A stretch of 64,000 nt of DNA from NCBI GenBank assembly GCA_030068075.1, contig CM057843.1, positions 14,712,001 to 14,776,000 on the forward strand. Reading direction: 5' to 3'. A program made the translations under genes and the position numbers. Below the pieces are notes generated by a model, which was given only the letters and a program-made list of their open reading frames with translations, was not told the origin of the DNA and ran no database searches. Below, piece by piece: positions 27,701-40,510 of the stretch. The DNA comes from Paguma larvata (lineage: Eukaryota > Chordata > Mammalia > Carnivora > Viverridae). Every line of letters starts with the position of its first letter. Within the stretch, counting starts at the first letter, position 1.

Positions 27701-30700
27701 AAACCCTTCCTTCCAGCAAAATCGTTCACGGCACCTACTGTGTAGAACACTCTGTAAAGCGAACTGCTTGGGTTGAAATGAAGAGTGCGAGGCCCCGACC
27801 GAGCCCACTCCCACACTCGGTGTCCCCAGAACTCTTGTGAGGACAATCTGAAACCACATGCTTAGAGCAGGAAGAGAGACAAGCACAAAACATCTACTCG
27901 TATGGCCGTTCGGCGAGCTTGGTGGGAAACATCTGAAAATCCCGAACGCCCACTTCGGAAGTGCTCGCGTCACGTGGACGGGCTGGTTTGAAAATAAACA
28001 GAGAAAAGCCTAGCCTCATTCGATCCAGTTCATTCTGTCTTCCTACCACAGCTCGGTTATCAGAGTGAAAACGAACAAGAAGAGACAATATGCATAAGCC
28101 ATTTACTTCTCTTCTGTCGCTCCTGAAGTGTGTGTCTGCTCATTCTGAAAACTAACCTCAGGGGATCCTACACGTCGAGGTCGGATTTAGCAGAAGAGAT
28201 GTGAAGAGTTAATGTGTAACTTTCTAGATCACTACACCATACAGTCTCTGGACCGGGTCTCGGAAAGGAGTCACGGGGAATCTTGATAAAACGGAATTTC
28301 CGATTCGATATCTGAAGCGGGGACTAAAATTTCTGTGTTATTCTAACAGGCTCCCAGGAGGTGCCGATGCCCTACGGCCCAGACTACCCCGGGTCAGCAC
28401 GGTCCTGGGGCACGGCTCCCCACTGGACAGCCGGCAGGACCACTGCAGGGCTGGGAACACGGGCTGCTGGGCCCCGCCCCCGCGGGGGGAGGCTTTGTTT
28501 ACCTGCCTGACCACTTCCTGGGCTTCCTCTAAAGCTGCTGGCCTGGGGACCACGCTTTAACCACCGCTGCCTTAGGGAACAAGGACAAAAGACGAGGAAG
28601 AAGAGAACAGAAATCCTGTCCATATGACAGGTTCCAGGTGCAAAAAATCTGTTTACAATCGTTTCCCAAAATAGACTTTTCCCTTCCCAGATCTACAAGA
28701 ATAAAGAGGCTAACGGCTATTAGGCTTCAAACTGAAATTAACATCTCACGGAGGAAAAGAAAGACCTCTTCCTAACGAAAGCCGGCATTCATTTAACCTC
28801 GAACTGGAAGAAGATACTCGACTTGCGACACTTTTATCAACGTCATCCCCGTCTCCCGGTTAGCATTAGTTTCTAGCAAGGCAGCTTGTCTGCCGGGACA
28901 GGAGACCTTCTTTTTCGCAAGGGGCAAAGGCGAGCAAATATCTGTAACGATTTTCTTCTCCATTTCTGTTTACGCTGAACACATGCTAAAAGCTTTGCCA
29001 GGAAGACAGTAAGAACTACATCGGTCAGAACTCGTTTCTTCTGCCAATTGCAAATAACTGACCTTTTCAAATGACCTGCAGAACAGATAATACAGCTCGT
29101 GGTCAAAATGAGCACATTAATGTCTTTCTGCAGACAGTCTTATAGACGTGGGTTTATTACCACTGAGACCCAACCCAGTCCCAGAGCCCAGACGCCCAAC
29201 CGCCTAATCATAAAACCACAGTGCCGGCAGAGCCAGAGCTCTGGAGACCTGACTTCCAGTGTTCGCATGGGCTCTTGTCCCGGATTCTGGGAACGACCAC
29301 AACTCACCTGAGTGATGGAGCCCCGCAGGGATGGGAGGCCTTCCACGGAAACCTTGCTGGCCGGAGTCCCCCGAGTTATACTTCCTTCCTGAACGGCTCC
29401 TGGAGCACCTGAATGAAACCAAAACTGTGAGCGGCTCACACCTTCGGCCGCTGCAAACAAGCAAGCACCAGTCCCTCCTTGGAGGAGGGTTGAGAGAAGG
29501 AAACAGCAGCACAGAAAGAATAGCTGTGTTTTACTGAAATGCACTTTTAAGATAACATTGCAATTATTAAAAAGGATTACTAAAATACGGAATTTCAAAG
29601 TTTTAAATTATTTTTATACGGAAAGAAAACTTTAGAACGTGAACGTTCTAAATTAAAACGCCATAATTAAAACATATTAATGACTTACTTTAATAAATTT
29701 ACTGGGAAGAAAAGTGTAACATTTCTGCCAAACAGCGTATTATTTTACCTCTGACCACTCCTTCATGCTGTGCCCTGACCAGTAAACCTTCAGGCTGGGA
29801 GTTTTGGCTTCGGGGAGAAAATTCTTCCTGCTTGATGTAGGGCACAGGAGCTATGGACCAAAGCAAGAGACACACGAAGAGATCAAGGGCTGAATTACCG
29901 AGTGGTGCTACGAATGCAGGAACATGGGGAGTATTTACTCACTGACCTGATTTGGCAGATTCCTGTTGCCGTGGCAATCCAAGAGAGATAGAACCCACTG
30001 AGGGCTTAGCTGTTTCTTGAGTGTAGGAAGTCTGATTATGAGAAGTCAAATAAGTGCCAGGTGTTCCCTAAAAATAATTTTAAAAGACTAAAATAACATG
30101 GTCTTTTCGCAAGGTCAACAATACATTTAATGCTCGTGTTTCTGTTTATAAACGTTTACACCCCCACTGCCCAAAGTTAAGAACAGGTATTTGCAAAGCA
30201 GAGAATCCTTATCATAGATGACTTACATCAAAAATATTTTCAAAAGGAGCAAGATAGGTCCTCTGAAATCACCATAAATAACATAATATTTCTTGTTAAC
30301 AAATTACATAAATAAAGCGCTTAACAGTACACTCGTAACGTAAGCCACTATTGTGAACAAATTTTTTCCTCTTAAAAATGCTATAGGAGACTGGCATCGG
30401 TGAAAAGGAAGAATAAGGACTTCTGAAAACTCTCCTCCAGAAAGGCGACCAGAAAACCTGTAAAAATTGTAAAAACAAACAAACGAAAAAAAAAAAACAC
30501 TTTTAATCTGGAAATTAACCGAAGGGTTGTGGAAATCTGGGTGCACCTGTTTAATGAGGAGAATCCAGGTAAGGACAGAGAGCTTCGTGGCATTTGAACT
30601 TGTTCTATTTCCTCTCTCTCACATACTCCTTTCCGTGGCAGCAAGGAAAGTCGGCAAGCCCTCAGTCGTGGTGAAAACCATCAGCCCGGCAGCCATCGGA

Positions 30701-33700
30701 GGGGAAAGAAGAGGGTTGAGCTCCTTAAAAGCCTCATTCCCAGATAACTGCGGTCAGTCATTCGGTCTGGAAGACCCATTTGCAAGGCTGTCTTTGTTTG
30801 ACCTGACTGTGGTGGGGAAGGAGGCGCATGCTTGTCAAGAACTATCAGAGTCAAATGATTTTAACTCTTCGCTGCCTGGGGCCGTAGATAACCCCAAGGC
30901 AAACAAGGGGCTAACCAAAAACCTTTAAAGGAAAAGCCAAGGAACGAGACGTTCAAAGGGATCTGAAAAGCTCCAGCATATTCCTAAGAATCTAGAAGGC
31001 CACGTGCATGTACAAGGTCGTGCAGATGCCTAGGAAAGGTCTGAGCAGGCCTGGAGTTCTCCACTCTGGCTGACCTCAAAGCTCTGTGGAAGCAGGAAGT
31101 GAAGACTAAGGCAGAGTCGTCAGGTACCGGGCTGAATGTCGAAGGCGGGCTCCAACACACACAGAGCCACTCAGTAAAGACTGAGACGCTCATCCATTCC
31201 AGGCACTGAAGTCTGTCCAGTCATGAGCTGGCCGCCAGGTGAACCAAGCAGTGACTTCAACAGCCACACAGGTCACAAGAATACGGACTTTACAGAGTTC
31301 ACTCAGAAAAGTCACAAAGCAAATACCGACACAAACAAACAGCAACAGCAGCAAACCCTAGGGAGAGAGGAAAACCTGATTTCCACAGGGGCCACCTTCG
31401 GTTCTGTAAAATCTCCAGTTTTTAACCAAACGTTACAAGAAAGTATGGCCCACACACAGCGGGCAAAAAAAGCAGTGAATAAAAATTGTCCCTGGGCTTT
31501 AGACTCCTAGAAAAAGTCTATTAGATCATTAATCCGTATTTTAAGTACATTATGTTTTAAGTACATTCAAAGAACTACAGGGAATCAGGTCTAAAGAATC
31601 AAAGTATGAAAACGATGTCTCCCCACACAAAGAATATGCACGAAAAGAATTCATAAAAGAACCGTACAGGATTTCTACAGTTGAAAAGTACAAAAACTGG
31701 AAAGGGAGGAAAAAAAAAACCTCTCAGCAGACAAAGAATATAAGGAAACCTCTTCAGCCTGATGAAAGGCACCTATGAAAAGTCCACAGATTAACACGGC
31801 GGCCAGGGAGACGAGGACTGCCCTGCTCCTGAGACGGGAACCCGGAAAGCAGAGCCCCTTCACCACTTCTTTGAAGCACTGGACTAAAAGCTCCACCCTA
31901 GCCTGTTCAACAGAACAAGAACAAGAAAAGGCACACGGACCGGAAAGGAAGAAGGAAAACTGTCTTGATTTGCAGATGACACACTTTCATAGATAATCCT
32001 AAGAAATCTGCCCCTCTCCAAAAAAATGAAAACAAAAAACCCTACTAGAAGCAAATAAGTGAATACTGTAGGAGAGAACGCGATGCTCTAAAAATCGAAA
32101 TGTTTTAATTTATTCCTAAGACTGCAAAATGAAATTTTGAAAAATACTGTTCATTAAAACAAAATACGTTACAAATTAATTAACTGAAAATAAATCTAAC
32201 AAAACCTCTACAGTGAAAACTATGAAATACTATGGAGAGAAATTAGAGACCTAAAAAATGGAAAGATAAACATGTTCATGGATTCGAAGACCCAACGTTC
32301 TCAAGATCTTCGTTTCTATCCCAAGATAATCTGTAGATTTAAGGCAATCCCTACTATAATCCCAGCAGAATTTTTTGTCAAAGTTGACCCGACCTCTGTA
32401 ATTTATATGGAAATGCCAAAGCCATAGAAGAGCCAGAGCAATCTTGAAAAACAAAAGCCCTTACGAGGACTCCTAGCACCTGATTTCAGGACTTCTACAG
32501 AAAGCTACAACAATCACAACTGTGGTCCTAATAAAAGGATGGGCAGGTAGACCAGCTGAACAGCATACAGAGTCCAGATACAGACCAAACATACAGCCAA
32601 ATCATTTCTGACAAAGGCACGAAAGCCACCAAATAGTAGAAAGAAAAGATTTTTTAACCAATGTTACAAGAACTGCAAATCCAAACGGATAGAGGAATGC
32701 TGATCCTGACCCTCACACCGCACACCGCAAGTAATTTGACACGGATCGCAGACCTAAATGTAAAATCCAAAATGATAAAGCTTTCAGAAGAAAACATACA
32801 AGAATATCTCCACAACCTTGAGGCAGGCAAAGATTTCTTAGGAAAAGAAAAAAAAGAATAAGAGAAAAAAACTTATATTATGAACTTCGCTAAAATTTCT
32901 GCTCATCAAAACACACCAGTAAGATACAAAAGCCACAAGAAAGAGAAAAAATTTTAATATGAAACAGAGACCTTTCATCCGCAATATGTGAAGAATTTCT
33001 ACAATCTACTAACCAAAAAACCCAATAAAAACAGATATATTAAGACAGTAACTTCACAATCCGATGCATAAAGACCCATAAACATACGAAAAAGTGCTCA
33101 ACACCATTTGTTGTCAGGGAAACGCAAACTACAAGCATCGTGAAATGTTACACACCCACTAACAAAACTAACATAAAAAAGATTGCCAATGGCAAACAAA
33201 GCAACGTGAAGGCTTACACACTGGAGGTAGTGGTGGAAAACTGTAGACCCACTCTGGAAAAGTATCAAGTAAAAGAGACCATATACCCAGCAACTCCACT
33301 CTCAGGGGGACTATACAAGAGAAGTGAAAACGTAGGTCTATACAGAGCCCAGGATAATGTTCATATCAGCTTTAATCACCGGAGCTGAAAACCAGCAACA
33401 GCTCAGGCTTCCATTAACAAGAAAACGGATAAACAAACCAATCTGTTCACAAATGCAGTATTATTTGGCAATAAAAAAGGAGAAATTACTGATGACACAA
33501 AACCCTGGGTGAATCCCTAAAGCCGTTACGCTGCGTTAAAGACGACAGACACAGACGAGTACATGCTTTATGAGTCCTTTTAAGTGAAGTTCTCGAAAAG
33601 GCAAAACTAATCTCTGCCAGTAGAAAGCAGAACTGTGATTGCTTCAGGCTAAAGGGGCGTGAGAAAACTTTCTGGGGTGATGAAATGGTTCTATAACCTG

Positions 33701-36700
33701 ACAGGGGCGTGGTCACTGCTGGTCTTGCACATTAAGCAAAACTTTAAACCATTAAGAGAAAACCGTATCTGGAGCGCCCGTGTGGCTCAGTCGGTTAAGT
33801 GTCTGACTTAAGCTTGGGTCATGATCTCATGGTATGTGAGTCTGAGACCCACCCCAGGCTCTGGGTTGACAGCTTGGAGCATGGAGCCTGCTTTGGATTC
33901 TGTGTCTCCCTCTCTCTCTGCCTTTCCCTTGCTTGAGCTATGTCTCCCTCTGTCTCTCAAAAATAAACAAACATTAAAAAAATAAAAAAATTTAAAAAAG
34001 ATAACACCGAATTAAAAAAAAAAAGGTAACACACCAGGAAAAAAAAAAAGGTACAACAGCCTAAGTCAGAATGAACTGGGGCTTACCAATCATCTATAAT
34101 TTAGTATTTAGACCCTTTGTAATAGTGAGTCAACACGTATTTGAGTACTTGACAAGATTCCTCTGAAAAAATTCCTCTTTCGTCTACACTACACTCAACT
34201 TCAGGGCACAGAAGTGCCTTGTAGAAGTTAAAACCAGGCTGCGCGACACGGCCACTCACTCTGCGCACCCGACGTGCACAAACTTCCTGTGCGCGGCACG
34301 GAGTTCAGTGACGGCCATATTTCTGGTCATGGCCTCTTCGCATATAGAGTTGTATTTAAGACTGACAAATTAGTGATAGACGACAATCCTCCACAGAAAT
34401 CTCCTGGGAAGAGACGGCATTTTTACCTGTGAGATGGAGCCTCCCAGGATGAACGATGGTTTTTCGGAAGCCACTGTGGTTTTGGATGAAGGGATAAGAG
34501 GAGGAGGTGGCCTCGTGGGTCGAGTTGTCGGAAGCCGAACCGCTTCGGGCAGATTAGTGACCACTTGATGTGGCGCCGGCTGCAGAACTTTTAAAGGGAA
34601 GACAAAGATGACTTAAGACCGTCGATTTCGTAGTTTGCAGCACCCCACCTATCTCAGTCATTCCTGACTTTTTAAATCACAAACAGAATCTGGAGTGCGA
34701 GATGAGGCCGAAGATGAACATTTCTATTTTAAATTTCTCTCCACTCGAATTAAAGCTGTGTACACATTCAGGTCACACATGGTATTTGGGGGGCTGAAAT
34801 ATTTAACTCCCTGTCAAACCGGAGCTTTCAAGCTGCTGTTCATTTCAACCTATTTCTGCTTAGCATCAGCTAATGGCAATCTTTAATAATCCTCTCTCTC
34901 TCTCTCGCTCTTTGGACCTGCTTCTTACGAGCAGCTGATGCTGCAACTATGGAGAACACACAGACGCAACTGACAACCAGCTGTGCGTCCTCCTTCCGCG
35001 TCCTGCAGAATTTGGGCAGCACTCACGGATTCCGGCTCTCACAGACTCGGGAATCTCTTGTGGTGGGGGAGGGGATCTCGAGATTTTTCAAAAGCGCTGG
35101 TAGTCGTAGCAGAGAAGCCGGTCAATGTCACAGTGGACACACGTGGACACACACTTCCCAGTGGCCCTGGTACATCTCAACTGGATACAACCGATGATGG
35201 GACGTAGAGAAACCAGGAGGGACGTTTGAACCGGGAAGGACACGTCCCGGAAACCCCCCACGTGTGGCACCGGGAGGTAGGTGGCCAGCAGCCACTGCGC
35301 AGAGGAACGGTATTTACCTGGCGGGACACTATAGCGGGCTGCACTCCTACCGGGCTGTGGAGCGGCTTTAGTGGCTCCTCTCGGAGAGAGCCTACACGGT
35401 GACGCTGACCCTGCTGCGGTACTGTGCATCTGCGCTTCCTGCTCTAGGGCACGTGTGACCTCAGCATAGGGCATATAGGCGACTGATTTTCCTATGAAAG
35501 TTAAAGTTATCAAAATAAGGGAAGAACCCCAAATGCAAAGAGTAAGTGTGAAAGGACCAAGCCCACACCATCCAGGGGCAGATCCAACTATATACTAATA
35601 AATTAAAACCTGAAATTCCTGGGGGAACCCACCCATACGGAGGTTACATCTGTGTACGCACCATCACTAGAACCTAGTAAAATCTTCAAAATTTCAGTTA
35701 TGATTTTTCCCTTTAAAGGAAAAAGTACTTCCTTTTCTTCTCAATAGGATCATTAGCGTTCTCACGTGCAATAAAGATCACAACAGGCGAACCTCAGATT
35801 ATCCAGCCACTCTGTGAATTCGAGTCTGGCTTGAATTAGATCTCTGAGAATTTCAACTCTTTTATTTAGCCTGTTGAAACCCACCACTGAACAGTCAGAA
35901 AAATAAACATAATTAAGAAATGGAAGAAGTCTTTCAAAAGGTGCAGATCAAACTAATCCAAAACACCTACCCAAGTTTATAAAACTATGACTTTTACCGT
36001 AATAATGCTAATAAAAATTACTCCGTATGATTTGCCTCTACGTTAAGCCAAAAAAAACTTTAAACATTACATCAGATAGGCAACCACAATAATATTTTAA
36101 AATACATATAATGATATATAACTTTTTTCCCTTTTAAAATAAAATTGACATTGTAATTTTGGAAAATCAGAAAGTGCAAAGAAGAAAGTGACAATCATCT
36201 GTGACCTAAACCACTTAGATTTGGGGTATTTTAATGTCTGCAGGAACAAATTCCTATTCATTTTATTACTCTTTTGCTTACTTAGTCTACCCATTTAGTC
36301 TTCGGGGTAAATCGAAATTTAAAATCCTTCTGAGCAGTTCCTCTCCAAACAAAATGTCACTGGAATTTGCATTAGACTTGTATTAAATTTATGAACACAG
36401 GAGACCTGATATTCCCTAATAATGAGTTTCTGAAATCTAGACTTTCTCACATGTCTTTTCCACACATTCCTTGTTAAAAATTATTTGCAGGTATTCAACA
36501 TTTTGTTGCTAGGAAAACCATCATTTTCACGTGCACGCGTTTACATATAGAACTGATCACTATAGACATATAGCAAAGAAAGATGTGGATTCCTGTGTAT
36601 CATTTTTTTTTTCTCAGAAACTTAATGAACTTTCCTTTTAGTTCTAATAACTTTTCAGTTCATTCGTTTAGGTTTCCTAGGTAGACATTTGTCTTCTCCC

Positions 36701-39700
36701 TTCAGACAGCTACACTTATTTTTTATACTTTTGTTCTTTACTGAACTATACTAAGTAGCAATAGTTCCTATCCAAAGAGGATGTCTCTAGCATTTCACTA
36801 TTAAGAGGAAGATTTATAATTAGTTTCAAATAAATATTTATTAGCACAAGGCATAAAGAGTTCTCCGGCTTACTAAGATTTTTTTTTTTTTAAACAAGAA
36901 ACAATTATAATAATCGTCTAGTATTAAGTTATGTCCTTCAGTGGGGAGCCTGAGTGACTCAGTGAGTTAAGTGTCTGACTCTTGATTTCAGCTTGGGTCC
37001 TGATCTCGCAGTTCATGAGTCTGGCCTGGTGTTGGGCTCTGAAGTGACAGGGTGGAGCCTGCTTGGGATTCTCTCTCTCCCTCTCTCTCCGCCCCTCCCT
37101 TGCTCTCTTTCCCGCTCTCTCTCTCTCTCTCTCAAAATACATAAACTTTTTAAAAATAGGAAGTACCTCTGAGAAAGACAAATATCACATGATTTCACTC
37201 CTATGTGTAATTTAAGAAACAAAACAGATGAACATATGGCAAGGTGGAGGGTGAGAAGAAAAGGAAACAAACCAAAAGAGACTCTTAACGACAGAGAACC
37301 AACCAAGGGTTGATGGAGGGAGACGGGTGGAAGATGGGCCGGATGAGTGACAGGTGCTAAGGAGGGCGCTTGTGATGAGCACTGGATCTTGTATTTTAAG
37401 TGACCGATCACTGAAGTCTACTCCCGAAGCCAACACGGCACTGTACGTTAATTAATATTTAATTTTTTAAAAAGTACGTGCTATGTGCAGGGCACTGTGA
37501 TTACGTGAATTACCTCACTGAGCCCTCGTGACCAATGAGATTATTAACGCCGGTTCACGGCCGAGGAAACCGAAGCTCAAAAGAATCACACCTTATTGCC
37601 CAAACAAGGTCACGCTACCAGGCCTTTTTCAAAAGCAGTGTAAGCCTGACTCTGAGCTCTAAACCACATGGCAAAAATGGCTCCCTGAAGCCCTGGGTGT
37701 TGAATTTCAGATGCCTCTGGGGTTCCCACCAAGACGATGGGACTCTTCCCTTCTCGGACTTATTAACATAACAAATTAGATTTAAGTGTCCTAATGCTGT
37801 GCGGATTTATAAAACAAGTCAACTTCAAAAGAAAATGTCTCCCTTTCTAGAGAATTTAACAGCCTAGTGTATTAGAAACCCTGTGTGACTGTTTTGTCAC
37901 TTCCAGTAAGCTGACGATTCTGTGGAGACTATTTGCCATGGTACTGTTAAAGAAAAAGTAGAAATTGAGATGGTTCTAAATACAGGTTTGAAACCGTCAT
38001 GTACTCAGGACTGAAAAAAATAAAGAAACTAACAACAAAATAAACAGACTGGGTTCAGCTGCACAGACACATTAACACTTAATCGAATTGATCTTGTTAA
38101 ATGAAAGTTCTATTTTAACTCTCTCTACATGTGTATGTCTGAGCTCCTTCCCTACAGGAAAAAGGCTTCGAACTAAAGCAGGGGTCAGCTTGTGTCAATG
38201 TTCCCGGAGAGTGAACACAATTGTGGAGATTCTCCTTAAGCTATTCTACAGGTGGAAGGGCCCCCGCCACCCACAATAATTCTTGGTGCCACTGACGTTA
38301 CGGGGACTACAACCGAACAGCTGGACGACAGGGCTGCCTGCCACTTTCTAAGCGAGGCCGTGGAAACACAAAACCGTGGTCCTAATTCAAGTGGACTGTA
38401 CCGTCTGGTGAGTGTTTATACATTAAATCCACGTTCTCACTGTATTTTCCATTCTATTAACTATTTTGTGATGCTGCACTGAAAGCGTTTATAGGAACCA
38501 TGCTGCATACAGGCAACGTAACACCAAGCACACAGTTACATAAGGGATGTAGAAATGTAAGGGAAATTATCCTTCACACCGAACCATGAATAGCTGTCAA
38601 CTGTGGAGAGTCTTTAGGCACTTGGTTAACAAATTACTGGACAAACATACTAGGTAGATGAGCTACAACAAAACTTAATCTTGGGACAAAATGCAATCAC
38701 CTGCCCCAGTTTCCGGGCTCACCTTGAAACAAACTATGTCATATTAATAAACACCTTGGTATCCTATTAACCAAAAATATAATTACGATGTGGTTTTAAG
38801 GCCACTGCATCATGATTAAAACTCAGGATACCACTCTATCTAAACCACATGGATCAGTGTCACTGACCACAGAGAAATGAAGTTCACTGTTTAGAGTCTC
38901 GGAAGTTGGGCTCTAGCCTGATTCAGTCTCTCCAGCTTCCAAATAAACCCAATTTGTGAAGCAGACCAAGAAAAGATACTGAAGTCCTCAAGTAACTGTA
39001 TGATATACATATTAGAATGGTCCAGGAATCACTAACTAAAAATAATACTCAGCTTCAGCAGGAATTTGGCAAATACCATTTGAATGTCATTTCTTCTAGG
39101 TTTAATTCTTCCTCCCAACATTTATTCTAAATCATTTATGTAAGGAACACATTGAGAGACTTTTAAATTACTCTATAATTTTTATCATTCTCATCATGAC
39201 AGATTTTTCTCGTAATTGGACTGCTCAAAGGATAAGCACTTCTGCTCAATCCATTTTTACTCTAGTTCATTTAACTCATTCCTTCAACACATAATTACTG
39301 AATTAGTGACTGAGGATTCTCTACACCCAATATACTACAAGGCCCCGATTCATTAACATTTCTACCTTCATTCAAGAAATATTCATTTAGCACCTACTAT
39401 ACACCCAGCCTTTCTAGGTGTTATTTTGACTAGCATAAGATTTATACTTAAAACATTAACAATCTTATATTTAAAACTCTAACATTAGAGGCTCAGTGTG
39501 CCATAGAACAACTCATCATTGGTGTGATTGGGGGAGGGGGTGAAGATCATTGAAGTATCACAGTTCCTGTTTTACATTAAATGGCCCTTGAAATGCATGG
39601 CATTCTACAGCTAATTGCTCTTACTTATTTATATAAGATACTGCAGAGTCTTTTGAATCATTACCAAAAAATCTAAACCATAGTAACAAAGACCTTAATA

Positions 39701-40464
39701 GTCTCATACTCTAAGCACATTATAGCGTGTAGTCAGTAAGTTAACTATCAACACATGCGCCATTTCCATGCCAGGAGAATTTATTACAATTTAGAAATCA
39801 CTCCCCTCTCCCCTTTTTAAAGACGCTAAGTATCTATCATCCACGACTAAAAAGAGCATGCACAGGGGCACTTGGCTGCTCAGTCAGTGGAACATGCAAC
39901 TCCATCTTGGGACTGTGAGTTCGAGCCCCATGTTGGGTGTAGAGATTACTTAAAGATAAAAAAAATCTTATAAAAAAAAAAAAAAAAAGATCGAGAGGAG
40001 TGCCTGGGTGGCTCAGTCAGTTAAGCGTTTGACTTCGGTCAGGTTATGATCTCGCGGTTGACGAGTTCGAGCCCCGCGTCGGGCTCTGTGCTGACAGCTC
40101 CAAGCCTGGAACCTGCTTCAGATTCTGTGTCTCCCCCTCTCTGTCTGCCCCTCCCCCACTCATGCTCCATTTCTCTCTCTCAAAAATAAACATAAAAAAA
40201 TTACAAAAAAAAAGCATGCACAACTCAAATCTGTCACTTGAAATAACAGTGATAGAACAATGACAACACCTTCGCGGTGTCTATTATACTGTGTGTATAC
40301 TAGTGCGTTAATTATTATTATAAATTTTATATTATTGCATATAATATTATATAGAAATAATGCTGAGCCATATGTGACAAAACAATACTGACTGTTGATT
40401 CTTTTTTATGGATTGTAATTGCAGCGAGGGAGGGAGAACGAGAGAAAAGGAGACAAAGAGTGAG

Positions 40465-40510
<46 letters not shown>

